NCBI GenBank assembly: GCA_900557455.1
Contig: USSM01000005.1
Coordinates: forward strand, 10,284 to 74,283
DNA length: 64,000 nucleotides
DNA from: an uncultured Collinsella sp.
GTDB taxonomy: Bacteria; Actinomycetota; Coriobacteriia; Coriobacteriales; Coriobacteriaceae
Direction of reading: 5' to 3'
The translations under genes were made by a program, and so were the position numbers. The notes under the pieces were generated by a model. The model saw nothing but the letters and a program-made list of their open reading frames with translations. It was not told the DNA's origin and did not search any database. The number at the start of each line of letters is the position of its first letter. The stretch's first letter is position 1. This document shows, in pieces, positions 31,787-41,011 of this stretch.

Positions 31787-32407
31787 CTAAGCGTCCTTCG
31801 CGGCGATGTCGCGCGAGGTGACGATACGGTCGATCAGGCCGTAGTCGAGGGCCTCGGCAGCGGTCAGGTAGTTGTCGCGCTCGGTATCGGCCTGGACTTT
31901 CTCGATGGGCTGGCCCGAGGCATCGGACAGGATCTGGTTGAGCTCGCGGCGGGTCTTCTTGATCTCCTCGGCCACGATCTCGATCTCGGTCTGCTGGCCC
32001 TGGGCACCGCCGCTGGGCTGGTGAATCATGACCTTGGAGTGCGGCAGGCAGAAGCGTTTGCCCTTGGCGCCGGCCGAAAGCAGCACGGCGGCCATAGACG
32101 CGGCCATACCCACGCAAATGGTGGAGACCTGCGGCTTGATAAAGTTCATAGTGTCAAGAATCGCCAGACCGGAGTAGACCTCGCCACCGGGCGAATTGAT
32201 GTAGAGCGAGATATCCTTCTCGGCATCCTGGCTCTCAAGATGCAGCAACTGGGCAACGACCAGGTTGGCGCTGACGGAGTTGATCTCCTCGCCCAAGAAG
32301 ATGATGCGGTCGTTGAGCAGGCGCGAATAGATATCGTAGCTGCGCTCGCCGCGCGGCGTCTGCTCGATAACGTATGGCACGAGGGCGGAATCGAACTTAG
32401 CGATCAT
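31787..32407 (-). CDS. clpP: ATP-dependent Clp protease proteolytic subunit
   Basis: 206 residues from the ATG at 32407 (MIAKFDSAL), chosen because GGAG lies six bases upstream; earlier in-frame ATGs have no spacing for a ribosome site. Catalytic Ser104 lies in GMAASMAA and His129 in SKVMIHQP; the family's catalytic Asp follows later. The chain begins [20 protein letters not shown], typical of mature ClpP with a short or no propeptide. It forms the tetradecameric chamber with ClpX, encoded one base downstream. Confidence 0.97.
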   Translation of the reverse strand: MIAKFDSALVPYVIEQTPRGERSYDIYSRLLNDRIIFLGEEINSVSANLVVAQLLHLESQDAEKDISLYINSPGGEVYSGLAILDTMNFIKPQVSTICVGMAASMAAVLLSAGAKGKRFCLPHSKVMIHQPSGGAQGQQTEIEIVAEEIKKTRRELNQILSDASGQPIEKVQADTERDNYLTAAEALDYGLIDRIVTSRDIAAKDA

Positions 32408-32453
32408 ACGCATCTCCATTTCTCTCTTGCGGACCAAATTGGTTCTAGATAAA

Positions 32454-32494
32454 CGTACGGTGCCCGCATGCTATGCATTGGCTGGCACCGTACG
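32454..32494 (-). terminator. Terminator after the trigger factor gene
   Basis: CGTACGGTGCC/GGCACCGTACG, an 11-bp stem enclosing a smaller palindrome (GCATGCTATGC), followed on the minus strand by TTTATC. It separates tig from clpP. Confidence 0.7.
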
Positions 32495-32570
32495 AAGCAA
32501 CCGGATAACCGGTGTATAACTTTACCCCATCACGGGCGCACGCATGCGCTCGCGGGCAAGGTGGCGAGAA

Positions 32571-33869
32571 TTACTCGGCGTCCTTGGCGGTCTCGTCGAC
32601 CTCGGTCACCTTAGCGTTCTCGACCAGGTGGTCGACGGCCTTGGAGCGGCGGATGGACTCACGGACGGCAGGCATGCGGCCGTCGGCGATGAACTCAGCC
32701 TTGGAAGCCTCGACGTCCTTGACGCCGGCCTTCTCGAACTCGGCGTTGATGTCGTCCTCGGTGACCTCGATCTTGAGCTCGCGGGCGAGGGCGTCGAGAG
32801 CCAGGGACTCACGGGCAACGTCGTTGGCCTGCTTGTGCAGGTCGCCGATGAACTGCTCCATGGTCAGGCCGGAAGCGGGCAGCCAGGTGTCCAGCGTCAT
32901 GCCGCGGGCAGCGAGGTTGGACAGGAAGTTCTGGCCAAGCTCCTCAAAGACGGACTGCTCGTAGTCGGCGTCCATCTCGTCGAGCTGCAGGCGCTCGGCG
33001 AGAGCGGAGACGCAACGGTTCTCCTTCTCGGCCGGGAGGCGGGAAGCCTTGTCCTGCTCGATCTCGATCTTGATGGCGTCCCGCATAGCGTCGATGCTGT
33101 CGAAGCCAAAGTCGGACTTGACGAGCTCGTCGGTGAGCTCGGGGGTGTTGCGAACCTTGATGCCCTTGACGGTGACCTCGACGGTGTGGGTCTCGGCCTC
33201 CTCGCCCTCCTCGACCTCGTCGGTCCAGGTGACGGTCTTGACGTCGTCAACGTTGGCGCCGATCAGGGCCTCGTTGAACTCCTTGGGATTGCTGTCGCTA
33301 CCGGCGATGAGCATGCGGCCCTCGGCAGCGAAGTTGTCGGCGTTCTCGACGGCCTTGAGGTCGACGGTGACGTAGTCCTCGGCCTCGACGGCGCGACCCT
33401 CGACGTCCTCGAAGGTGGCACGGTAGTTGAGGAGCATCTCGACCTGGTTGTTGATCTCGGACTCGGTGACCTCCGCGGGGGGCATCTCGATCTCGACGGC
33501 GTCGAAAGAGGAGAGCTCAGCGGCAGGACGCAGGGAGAACTCGACGGTGTAGGTGTAATCCTCGTGATCCTTGGCGAGGTCGAGCTCCTTGTAGTCACCA
33601 TTCTTGGTGGGGACGATGTCCAGCTCGTTGAGGACGGCGGGCTCGTTGGCGGCGATCAGGTCGTTGGTGGCCTGAGCGAGGGTAGCCTCGGCGCCAAGAG
33701 CGGAGTCGATGACCGGACGGGGGGCCTTACCGGCGCGGAAGCCCGGGAAGCGGTACTTCTTGGCGGTGTCCTTGTAGGCCTTCTTGATCGCGGCGTCGAC
33801 GTCGGCGGCCGGGATGGTGACCGTAGCGGTGAGCTTGGCGTCCTTGACGTCAGAAGCGGTGATGTTCAA
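32571..33869 (-). CDS. tig: Trigger factor (ribosome-associated chaperone and PPIase)
   Basis: 432 residues. The N-terminal ribosome-binding domain contains the signature PGFRAGKAPRPVI; a FKBP-like PPIase domain (AEDYVTVDLKAVENADNFAA region) and the long helical C-terminal chaperone domain follow. It cradles nascent chains at the ribosome exit. The start is ambiguous: the Shine-Dalgarno AGGAGG sits 6 bases before a TTG (33869, giving LNITASD) and 3 bases before a GTG (33872), while an ATG at 33884 overlaps the ribosome site. TTG is preferred here. The tig-clpP-clpX order is classical. Confidence 0.94.
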   Translation of the reverse strand: MNITASDVKDAKLTATVTIPAADVDAAIKKAYKDTAKKYRFPGFRAGKAPRPVIDSALGAEATLAQATNDLIAANEPAVLNELDIVPTKNGDYKELDLAKDHEDYTYTVEFSLRPAAELSSFDAVEIEMPPAEVTESEINNQVEMLLNYRATFEDVEGRAVEAEDYVTVDLKAVENADNFAAEGRMLIAGSDSNPKEFNEALIGANVDDVKTVTWTDEVEEGEEAETHTVEVTVKGIKVRNTPELTDELVKSDFGFDSIDAMRDAIKIEIEQDKASRLPAEKENRCVSALAERLQLDEMDADYEQSVFEELGQNFLSNLAARGMTLDTWLPASGLTMEQFIGDLHKQANDVARESLALDALARELKIEVTEDDINAEFEKAGVKDVEASKAEFIADGRMPAVRESIRRSKAVDHLVENAKVTEVDETAKDAE

Positions 33870-33960
33870 CACGTTCCTCCTCATACTGCCCAGCTTATCT
33901 GAGGTGCTGGTACCTTTATGCAACAAAGTATCGCGAGGGCATAAGCCGACGCGGGTGCGT

Positions 33961-34044
33961 TGGTGCGGGCGAAAGGACTCGAACCTTCACGGGAATCCCA
34001 CCAGAACCTAAATCTGGCGCGTCTACCAATTCCGCCACGCCCGC
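33961..34044 (-). tRNA. tRNA-Leu (anticodon TAG)
   Basis: An 84-base cloverleaf on the minus strand with acceptor GCGGGCG/CGCCCGC, D-loop TTGGTAGACGC, anticodon arm CAGATTTAGGTTCTG (anticodon TAG), a class II long variable arm, a T-loop TTCGAGTCC and an encoded CCA end. Confidence 0.95.
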
Positions 34045-34134
34045 ATGAGCGCACAGACTAGGAATGATAGCAGATACGAACGGCAAGCGCACGCACACCT
34101 TTTACAGGCTCACGACCTCACCACGAGTGCAAAC

Positions 34135-34160
34135 GGCGGGGCGAGTTGCCCCACCCCGCC
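34135..34160 (-). terminator. Hairpin after the molybdenum hydroxylase gene
   Basis: GGCGGGG/CCCCGCC stem with a 12-base loop, 24 bases past the stop. There is only a weak T tract (GTTTGC), so its strength is uncertain. Confidence 0.5.
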
Positions 34161-34183
34161 AATTACGACTTATTGCTGACCCG

Positions 34184-37015
34184 CTACTCCCCCAGCAGGG
34201 CTTTCTCGGGCGTGATCGGCAGCGAGCGAACCTGGTGGCCGGTGGCGTGCGCCACAGCCGAGGCAACGGCGGCGAGCGGCGTGTTGATGACGACCTCGCC
34301 GATCGACTTGGCGCCAAACGGACCCGTCGGCTCGTAGCTCGGCTCAAAGGCTACGCGAATGCTGCCGATATCCAGGCGCGTGGGCAGCTTGTAGCTCATA
34401 AAGTTGCCGGTGCGCAGGCGACCGCGGTCGTCGTGCTCGACGATCTCGTAGAGCGCGTGACCGATACCCTGGGCAATGCCGCCCTCGGCCTGGACGCGCG
34501 CGAGCGCCTCGTTGATCACGGTGCCGCAGTCCACAGCCGCCGCGTAGTCCACAACAGTCACCTTGCCGGTGGCCTTGTCGACCTCGACCTCGGCAATGCC
34601 GGCCATAAACGGCGGAGGCGAAACGGGCAGGCAGGCAGAGGCATGCGAGGTGAGCGCATCGCCGCCCGCGATGTTCTTGACGCACAGGTTGGCAAAGTCG
34701 CGCAGCGTGAGGTAGCGATTCTGCTCGCGCGCGGCACGCTCGTCGGACAGACGCACGTACTGGCCATCGAAGACCACATCGGCGGCATCCACGTCCCACA
34801 TCTGGGCGGCCTTGGTGCAGATCTTCTCGCGCAGCTCGGTCGCGGCGTTCTTGGCGGCAAGGCCCGTCACGTACGTACCCGAGCTCGCGTACGAGCCAGC
34901 GTCGAACGGCGACACATCGGTGTCCACGCCGCGCACCACAATGAGCGAGCTCTCCACGCCCAGCTCCTCGGCGGCAATCTGCGCCAGGATCGTGTCGACG
35001 CCCATGCCGTTATCGGTAGCGCCGGTGCCGATGGTAATAAAGCCGTCCTCTTCCAGGCGCATGTCGATGCCGGCGATATCGACGTTGGAGATGCCCGAGC
35101 CCTGCATGGTGAGCGCGCAGCCCAAAGCGCGCACGCGGTCGCCCAAGTCCACGGCCAGCGGTTTGTCGCGCCAGCCGATCATGTCCATCGCACGCAGCAG
35201 GCAGCGGTCGAGCGCGCAGGCGTTGAGCTTCTCGTTGTAGTACTGCGGCATGACCTCGCCCTCGCGCACGATGTTCTTAAGGCGCAGGTCGGCAGGGTCC
35301 ATGTGCAGCATGTCGGCGAGCTCGTTGACGGCGCTCTCCACGGCAAACTGGCCCTGGGTGGCGCCGTAGCCGCGATACGCGCCGCCACGGTTGGTATTGG
35401 TGTAGACGGCGTCCCAGCTAAAGCGGCTCGCCTTCACGTGGTTGTAGATGGGCAGGCTCTTGTGGCCCGAAAGGCCGATCGTCGTGGTAGCGTGCTCGCC
35501 ATAAGCACCGGCGTTGGACAGCGTATGCAGGTCGATGGCCGTGATGGTGCCGTCGTTCATGGCGCCCAGCTTAACGGTCATCTGCATCTGGTGGCGCGAG
35601 TTGCCCGCAGTGATGGTCTCCTCGCGGGTGTAGCAGCAATAGCTCGGACGGCCGGTCTGCTGCGTCACGAACGCCACGAAGATCTCGCAGCAGCCCGTCT
35701 GCTTGGAGCCAAAGCCGCCACCGATGCGCGGCTTAATGACCTGCACCTGTGACTGCGGAATGTCGAGCGACTGCGCGACCATGCGGCGCACGTGGAAGGG
35801 CACCTGCGTCGAGGTGGTCACCGAGATGCGGCCGAACGCATCGGTCGTCGCGAAGGCGCGGAAGGTCTCCATGGGCGCGGTCTGCGTGGCCTGGCTCGTG
35901 TAGGTGCGCTCAAAGACGATGTCGCTCTGGGCGAATGCCTCGTCGAGGTCGCCAAAATCGCTGGTACCGCTGCACACCAGGTTGCGAGCAACGTCGCCGC
36001 CCTGCGGGAACATAAAGGTCACGTCGCCCTCGGGGTGGACCACGATGTCGTTATCGAGCGCCTGGGTAAAGTCGAGCAGGGGCTCGAGCACCTCGTAGTC
36101 GACCTTGATGAGCTTGAGCGCCTTGTCGGCGGCCTCCTCGGTCTCGGCGGCGACGATCGCCACCTCTTCGTTTTGGTAACGGACGAGGTTCTCGAGGATC
36201 AGGCGGTCGTAGGGACTCGGTTGCGGATAGCTCTGGCCGGCGATGGTAAAGCGGCGCTTGGGCACGTCCTCGTAGGTGTAGACGCCCACCACGCCGGGCA
36301 CCTTCAGGGCGCGCGATGTATCGATGGAGCGGATCTTGGCGCGCGCATACGGGCTGCGCTTGAGCTTGACAATCAGGGCGCCGGCGGGCACCAGGTCGCC
36401 CGTGTAGACGGGACGGCCCTCGAGCAGCGCCTTCGAATCCTTCTTGGGCTGCTTGTGGGTAATCTGCTTGTACGCGACACCGTCGGAGCTCGTGTCGTTG
36501 ACGGGCAGCTCGGGCATCTCAAAGCCCACCTGCACGCCGGACTCGTTGAGGAAGCGCACGATGGCGCGCAGCTGGCTCTCGTAGCCGCTGCAGCGGCAGA
36601 GGTTACCGGCGAGCTGGCGCGAGAGCTCTTCGCGTGTGGCGACGAGGCTCGGGTCCTCCTTGGCGGCGCGGGCGAGCGCCAGCACGTTCATGATAAGGCC
36701 GGGGGCGCAAAAACCGCACTGCTCGGCGCCTTCGGCAGCCATCGCACGGGCCAGTGCCTCGGACTCGGCCTTGAGGCCCTCGAGCGTGGTAATGGAGCGG
36801 CCCTCAACACGGGCGGCAGGAACCGAGCAGCTCAGCACCGGGTCGCCGTCGAGCCACACCGTGCACAGACCGCAGTTGGTGGTTTCGCAGGCGCAGCGCA
36901 CCGACGCGCAGCCCTGCTCACGCAAAAGCGAAAAGAGCATGGTGTCAGGAGCAATTTGAACCTTGACCTTGCGGCCGTTGAGCGTAAAGGAAAGATCGAT
37001 GAGTTTGGCAGCCAT
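34184..37015 (-). CDS. Fused [2Fe-2S]/molybdenum-binding xanthine dehydrogenase-family hydroxylase
   Basis: 943 residues. The first 160 hold two [2Fe-2S] domains (plant-type set CETTNCGLCTVW; helical set EQCGFCAPG and NLCRCSGY). The rest is the aldehyde/xanthine hydroxylase molybdopterin domain with the cofactor motif GGGFGSKQTG and the catalytic Glu in GAKSIGE near the C-terminus. It hydroxylates a purine or other heterocycle. The Fe-S and Mo subunits, often separate in bacteria, are fused here, while the FAD subunit is the separate upstream gene whose stop overlaps this start. The substrate cannot be assigned. It may need selenium like the gut SDMH enzymes, but that is inference only. Confidence 0.88.
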   Translation of the reverse strand: MAAKLIDLSFTLNGRKVKVQIAPDTMLFSLLREQGCASVRCACETTNCGLCTVWLDGDPVLSCSVPAARVEGRSITTLEGLKAESEALARAMAAEGAEQCGFCAPGLIMNVLALARAAKEDPSLVATREELSRQLAGNLCRCSGYESQLRAIVRFLNESGVQVGFEMPELPVNDTSSDGVAYKQITHKQPKKDSKALLEGRPVYTGDLVPAGALIVKLKRSPYARAKIRSIDTSRALKVPGVVGVYTYEDVPKRRFTIAGQSYPQPSPYDRLILENLVRYQNEEVAIVAAETEEAADKALKLIKVDYEVLEPLLDFTQALDNDIVVHPEGDVTFMFPQGGDVARNLVCSGTSDFGDLDEAFAQSDIVFERTYTSQATQTAPMETFRAFATTDAFGRISVTTSTQVPFHVRRMVAQSLDIPQSQVQVIKPRIGGGFGSKQTGCCEIFVAFVTQQTGRPSYCCYTREETITAGNSRHQMQMTVKLGAMNDGTITAIDLHTLSNAGAYGEHATTTIGLSGHKSLPIYNHVKASRFSWDAVYTNTNRGGAYRGYGATQGQFAVESAVNELADMLHMDPADLRLKNIVREGEVMPQYYNEKLNACALDRCLLRAMDMIGWRDKPLAVDLGDRVRALGCALTMQGSGISNVDIAGIDMRLEEDGFITIGTGATDNGMGVDTILAQIAAEELGVESSLIVVRGVDTDVSPFDAGSYASSGTYVTGLAAKNAATELREKICTKAAQMWDVDAADVVFDGQYVRLSDERAAREQNRYLTLRDFANLCVKNIAGGDALTSHASACLPVSPPPFMAGIAEVEVDKATGKVTVVDYAAAVDCGTVINEALARVQAEGGIAQGIGHALYEIVEHDDRGRLRTGNFMSYKLPTRLDIGSIRVAFEPSYEPTGPFGAKSIGEVVINTPLAAVASAVAHATGHQVRSLPITPEKALLGE

Positions 37016-37929
37016 TAGCGCACCTCGTTAGAATCGACGCCGGGCACGCGGCGGCAGGAATACTCGTCCGTGGCAAACTTTGGCACTTGCACGGTCTCGA
37101 GCTCGCGGGCAAGCGCGGCCGAAAGCTCGATGCCGGCAGCGCGACGCACAGCCTGAATCGCCAGCGGGGCCGAGATGCGACGGCGGTAGTCGGCCGAGCC
37201 CCACAGGTTGGTGCCATAGCTCAGCGCGCGTACGGACGCGGCCAGGGCGCGAAGCTCGTCCTCGGAAGGCTGCTCGGCGGTAAGGCCGCACGCCTCGCCC
37301 TGCAGCAGGGTCGCGCGCAGCGGGCGGGCACCCACAGTGACATGCCAGCTGTTGTTCCACCAGGCAGCGGTAACGTTCAGCGAGGGAAAGTCGGTCGCGG
37401 CCTTGCGCACGGCCTCGTAGCTCGCACGGTAATCGTGCTTGACGACCACGATGTGCTCGATCACGTCGCGCACGTAACCCATGTCGACAAACTCGGCGAG
37501 CGGCACGCGGCCGGCGCCCGTCAGCTCAACATAGGAATCGAGCGCCAGGAAAGCCGAGAGCACGTCCGAGAAGCCAAAGCGGCCGTAGATGCTGCCGCCC
37601 ACCGTGGCGGTATTGCGCAGCTGCACGCCCACGATATCGTGGACGGCGAACTCAAAGACATTGTTGACAAGCGCGTTGAGCTCGGCATGGCGCTCGAGCT
37701 GGCGCAGGGTGCACATGGCTCCGATGCGAAACTCGGTCTCGGTCTCCTCGATCTGATCGAGTCCGCAGGCCGAAAGGTCAATCGCCGTCGCCACGCGACG
37801 CGAGCCCAGGCGCATCCAGATGCCGCCGCCCACAATCTTGTTGTTGCGGTTCTTCTGTAAGAGCTCATAGGCTTCGGCCGCGCTTCCAACACGGACGTAG
37901 GTACCGAACTTGAGCACGTTCTCCCCCAT
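37015..37929 (-). CDS. FAD-binding subunit of the molybdenum hydroxylase
   Basis: 304 residues with the CO-dehydrogenase flavoprotein/XdhB fold: KIVGGGIWMRLG near residue 35 and the FAD-pyrophosphate motif TATVGGSIYGRFGFSDV near 110, then a C-terminal CODH-type domain. It passes electrons from the Mo/Fe-S subunit to NAD or another acceptor. The stop overlaps the ATG of the fused subunit by one base, so the two are co-translated. It is the first gene of a two-gene operon. Confidence 0.88.
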   Translation of the reverse strand: MGENVLKFGTYVRVGSAAEAYELLQKNRNNKIVGGGIWMRLGSRRVATAIDLSACGLDQIEETETEFRIGAMCTLRQLERHAELNALVNNVFEFAVHDIVGVQLRNTATVGGSIYGRFGFSDVLSAFLALDSYVELTGAGRVPLAEFVDMGYVRDVIEHIVVVKHDYRASYEAVRKAATDFPSLNVTAAWWNNSWHVTVGARPLRATLLQGEACGLTAEQPSEDELRALAASVRALSYGTNLWGSADYRRRISAPLAIQAVRRAAGIELSAALARELETVQVPKFATDEYSCRRVPGVDSNEVR

Positions 37930-38014
37930 CTCTTCACTTGTCCAGTACTTTTAAGTGTACCAAACGAGGGGCCGCAACCTCCCACAGCACAAAAACCTCC
38001 CTCCCATCCATAAC

Positions 38015-38077
38015 TTGCGGTGAAATACGGACTGTTTGTCGGGCTTAGGGCGCCCAACAGTCCGTATTTCACCGCAA
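38015..38077. repeat. Intergenic palindrome family, compensated variant (copy 4)
   Basis: Shares the outer arm TTGCGGTGAAATA with the other copies, but the inner stem is CGGACTGTT instead of GTTCC, and the opposite arm is changed to match. The result is a perfect 22-bp stem (38015-38036 with 38056-38077) with a 19-base loop. It lies upstream of the hydroxylase operon, near the end of gdhA. Confidence 0.9.
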
Positions 38078-38144
38078 CTTAAGGGGCGGCCGGCAGAGGG
38101 CCGAGGGAAATGATCCGTTTTCCTCCGTCCCCTTCGGATCAAAA

Positions 38145-38175
38145 AAGGCTCCCAGCCAAGATGACTGGGAGCCTT
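38145..38175 (-). terminator. gdhA terminator
   Basis: AAGGCTCCCAG/CTGGGAGCCTT, an 11-bp stem followed on the minus strand by six T, 26 bases past the gdhA stop. Confidence 0.92.
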
Positions 38176-38200
38176 CTGCGATGCTATGTCGAGCGAAGAT

Positions 38201-39556
38201 TTAGCAGACGCCCTGGGCGAGCATGGCGTCGGCGACCTTCAGGAAGCCGGCGATGTTGGCGCCCATGACGAAGTTGCCCTCCTGGCCGTACTCCTTGGCG
38301 GTGTCGTCCACGTTGTGGAACATGCCGCGCATGAGCTGCTCGAGCTTGCCGTCGACCTCCTCGAAGGTCCAGGACAGGTGCTCGGCGTTCTGGCTCATCT
38401 CCAGGCCGGACACGAGCACGCCGCCGGCGTTGGCAGCCTTACCAGGCATAAAGGCGACGCCGTTCTCTTGGAAGTAGGTCGTGGCCTCGATGGTCGTGGG
38501 CATGTTTGCGCCCTCGCCGACCACCTTGCAGCCGTTGGCGACGAGCGCCTGAGCGTCCTCGAGCAGCAGCGTGTTCTCGCGAGCGCAGGGCAGCGCAATG
38601 TCGCAGGGCAGCTGCCACACGCCGCGGCCGTCGCCCTCGTGCCACACGGCGTTGGGCTTCTCGTCAACGTACATGGCGAGCGTAACGCCCTTGTCGTGGC
38701 CAGAGCGCTTCTTGTTGTAAACGTGCTCGAGCACGGTGTAGTCGATGCCGTCGGGGTCCTCGACCCAGCCGTGGGTATCGGAGCAGGCCAGCACCTTGCC
38801 GCCGAGCTGAGAAACCTTCTGGACCGCGTAGATGGCGACGTTACCGGAGCCGTGAACGACGACGTTCTTGCCCTCGAAGGAGTCGCCGCGGCTCTTGAGA
38901 TACTCGTCCACAAAGTAGGCCAGGCCGTAGCCGGTGGCCTCGGTACGGGCAAGCGAGCCGCCAAAGGAGAGACCCTTGCCGGTGAGGACGCCGGTCCACT
39001 CGTTGGTCAGGCGCTTGTACTGACCGAACAGGTAGGCAACCTCGCGGCCGCCAACGCCCAGGTCGCCGGCGGGAACGTCGGTGTTGGGGCCGATGTGGCG
39101 ATAGAGCTCGGTCATGAAGGACTGGCAGAAGTGCATGATCTCGTTGTTGGACTTGCCCTTAGGATCAAAGTCGGAGCCGCCCTTGCCGCCGCCCATGGGA
39201 AGGGTGGTGAGGCTGTTCTTGAGGATCTGCTCCAGACCCAGGAACTTGAGCATACCCAGGGTGACCGTCGGGTTAAAGCGCAGGCCGCCCTTGTAGGGTC
39301 CAATGGCAGAGTTGAACTCGACGCGGTAACCGCGGTTGACCTGAACCTTGCCCTGGTCGTCGACCCAGGGGACACGGAACATAACGATGCGCTCGGGCTC
39401 GACGAGGCGCTCCAGCAGGGCGGCCTCCTCGTACTCGGGGTGGGCGTCGAGCGCCGGCTGGATGGTCCCGAGGATCTCGGTCGCGGCCTGGATGAACTCA
39501 GGCTGCTCGGGATAGCGGGCCTTGAGCTCTTCGAGAACTTTCTGCGTGTAGCTCAT
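38201..39556 (-). CDS. gdhA: NADP-type glutamate dehydrogenase
   Basis: 451 residues, the usual length of hexameric bacterial GDH. The catalytic region has PMGGGKGGSDFDPKGKSNNE with the active lysines, then GPNTDVPAGDLGVGGREVAY (catalytic Asp), and the dinucleotide domain has VVHGSGNVAIYA. It interconverts 2-oxoglutarate plus ammonium and glutamate. The start has a strong GGAGGAAGC before the ATG. It is a single-gene transcript with its own terminator. Confidence 0.96.
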   Translation of the reverse strand: MSYTQKVLEELKARYPEQPEFIQAATEILGTIQPALDAHPEYEEAALLERLVEPERIVMFRVPWVDDQGKVQVNRGYRVEFNSAIGPYKGGLRFNPTVTLGMLKFLGLEQILKNSLTTLPMGGGKGGSDFDPKGKSNNEIMHFCQSFMTELYRHIGPNTDVPAGDLGVGGREVAYLFGQYKRLTNEWTGVLTGKGLSFGGSLARTEATGYGLAYFVDEYLKSRGDSFEGKNVVVHGSGNVAIYAVQKVSQLGGKVLACSDTHGWVEDPDGIDYTVLEHVYNKKRSGHDKGVTLAMYVDEKPNAVWHEGDGRGVWQLPCDIALPCARENTLLLEDAQALVANGCKVVGEGANMPTTIEATTYFQENGVAFMPGKAANAGGVLVSGLEMSQNAEHLSWTFEEVDGKLEQLMRGMFHNVDDTAKEYGQEGNFVMGANIAGFLKVADAMLAQGVC

Positions 39557-39770
39557 GCTTCCTCCAATGATGGGAAACGAAAAATGTCGGTCGCGGCACC
39601 CTATGCGCCGCGAACTTTATCGAGTATGGATAATATCGCACTGTTGCAGCAAAGTTTCGCATAAGCCGACGAGCAGATGTTTCATTTTGATTACGATGCA
39701 GGTAGAGGCGTTTTTGAGTGCCTGACGTGCAAAACCTGTGTTTCAAACCTGTTTCGTCCACGTGTTCCAA

Positions 39771-39805
39771 ACCACCACATTGGGGACAGGCACCTTTGTG
39801 GTGGT
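39771..39805 (-). terminator. Hairpin after the DUF3343 gene
   Basis: ACCACCACA/TGTGGTGGT, a 9-bp stem whose loop reads TTGGGGACAGGCACCTT, followed by TTTGG on the minus strand. It is the likely end of the mobA-DUF3343 transcript. The remaining gap to gdhA (39557-39770) holds no gene; it probably carries the gdhA promoter, but I could not pick a convincing -35/-10 pair. Confidence 0.5.
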
Positions 39806-39813
39806 GCAGGTGA

Positions 39814-40209
39814 TTAGAGGACGAGCTGGTGGTAGTCGGCGGGGGTTACGCGGCCCTCGGTGGCGGCGCGGAAGGCGGCGAGGGCATCGCCCGAGAACGG
39901 CATGGCCCAGCACAGCCCGCAGCCGGCGGTGATGGAGCCGGGCAGCGGCATGATGCGCCCGGGCACACCGGCAGCAAGACACAGCTGCTCGCATTCCATC
40001 ACATCGAAGGTGCTGTCGAACGACACAATGATTTTGCGTTCGCGATCGAGGGCATCATCGGACGGGCCTTCACGGTGTGCCTCACGATACGCCGCGGCGG
40101 CCGCTTCCTCTTCCGCGGTATGTCCACAGCCACCGCAACCGCAGGTACAGGGTTCGGACCCGTCGCAAGTGCAAGGTTCTCCCGCGTCGGGACAAATATC
40201 GTGAGACAT
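39814..40209 (-). CDS. DUF3343 (putative Se/S carrier-like) protein with Cys-rich N-terminus
   Basis: 131 residues. The C-terminal 75 residues match DUF3343, described as a putative Se/S carrier: FDSTFDVMECEQLCLAAGVP, then GRIMPLPGSITAGCGLCW. The first 30 residues are an unusual extension with seven Cys (C6, C13, C15, C21, C23, C25, C28 in CTCDGSEPCTCGCGGCGH), suited to bind metal or a chalcogen. It lies 15 bases after mobA and close to selC, selB and selA, which supports a role in selenium or sulfur handling for the Mo/Se enzymes. The role is inferred, not shown. Confidence 0.75.
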   Translation of the reverse strand: MSHDICPDAGEPCTCDGSEPCTCGCGGCGHTAEEEAAAAAYREAHREGPSDDALDRERKIIVSFDSTFDVMECEQLCLAAGVPGRIMPLPGSITAGCGLCWAMPFSGDALAAFRAATEGRVTPADYHQLVL

Positions 40210-40224
40210 GGCAACTCCAATCGT

Positions 40225-40857
40225 CTAGGCGAGTAACTCGGCCGCCGCAAACTCCTCGGGCGTATTGACGTTCTCGAAGCAGAGCGTCGAGTCGGCGACC
40301 GCGACAATCTGAGGCTCGTCCAAATACCCGGCATTCACCCGGTCGATCAGGCAGCGGATTCGCTGACGGTCACCGGCGAGCAGCTCTTGGGCAACCGGCG
40401 CACACGCGTCACGGCGCCAGACGGCGCAAAGCGGCTCAATCCCCCGCTCCTCGCGCGGCACGCACACGTCGAGCGCCTCGGCCTCAACACGATCGGCAAG
40501 CGCGCCGATGAGTTCCGGCGAGACAAACGGCATATCACAGGCGACGATAGCAACGAGAGGCAGCCGGGCCGCAGCCAGCGAACTCGCGATGCCGCGCATG
40601 GCGCCCGCCGGCCCCTCAAGGTCCGACACTATTCGCGGCACCAGGCCGCCAAACGCGCGCTCCTCAAGGTAGGCAAGCTCGCTGGGACGCGACGTCGTCA
40701 CGACCAACTCGCCGGAAACTGGCGCCAGCCGACCCAGCACGCGTTCGATGAGCGGCTCGCCGCAAAACGCCATGCGCGCCTTATCACAGCCCATGCGCGA
40801 GGACAGCCCACCCGCTTGGACGACACAAGAAAGATCGGCACGTCTTACGGTAGTCAT
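40225..40857 (-). CDS. mobA: Molybdenum cofactor guanylyltransferase
   Basis: 210 residues. The nucleotidyltransferase signature is VVQAGGLSSRMGCDKARMAF, followed by VACDMPFVSPELIGAL (metal-binding CDMP). It attaches GMP to molybdopterin to make the MGD cofactor that formate dehydrogenase H needs. The start is the ATG at 40857 (MTTVRRA) with GGAGG upstream. An in-frame extension to 41130 would run through the tRNA-Sec gene and is rejected. It is transcribed just after selC and before the DUF3343 gene. Confidence 0.9.
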   Translation of the reverse strand: MTTVRRADLSCVVQAGGLSSRMGCDKARMAFCGEPLIERVLGRLAPVSGELVVTTSRPSELAYLEERAFGGLVPRIVSDLEGPAGAMRGIASSLAAARLPLVAIVACDMPFVSPELIGALADRVEAEALDVCVPREERGIEPLCAVWRRDACAPVAQELLAGDRQRIRCLIDRVNAGYLDEPQIVAVADSTLCFENVNTPEEFAAAELLA

Positions 40858-41011
40858 ACGGCAAAACACCTCCATCGGCATGCTCGAGACCCGGTGCACG
40901 AAGCTAAATACAGCCACCGAAATAGCAGCGCTACGAAAAGCTCGTGCAAAAACAAAACAGCGCCTTTGCGGCACGCAGCAAGACCGCGAGCACAAAAGCG
41001 CTGGTAGCGTA

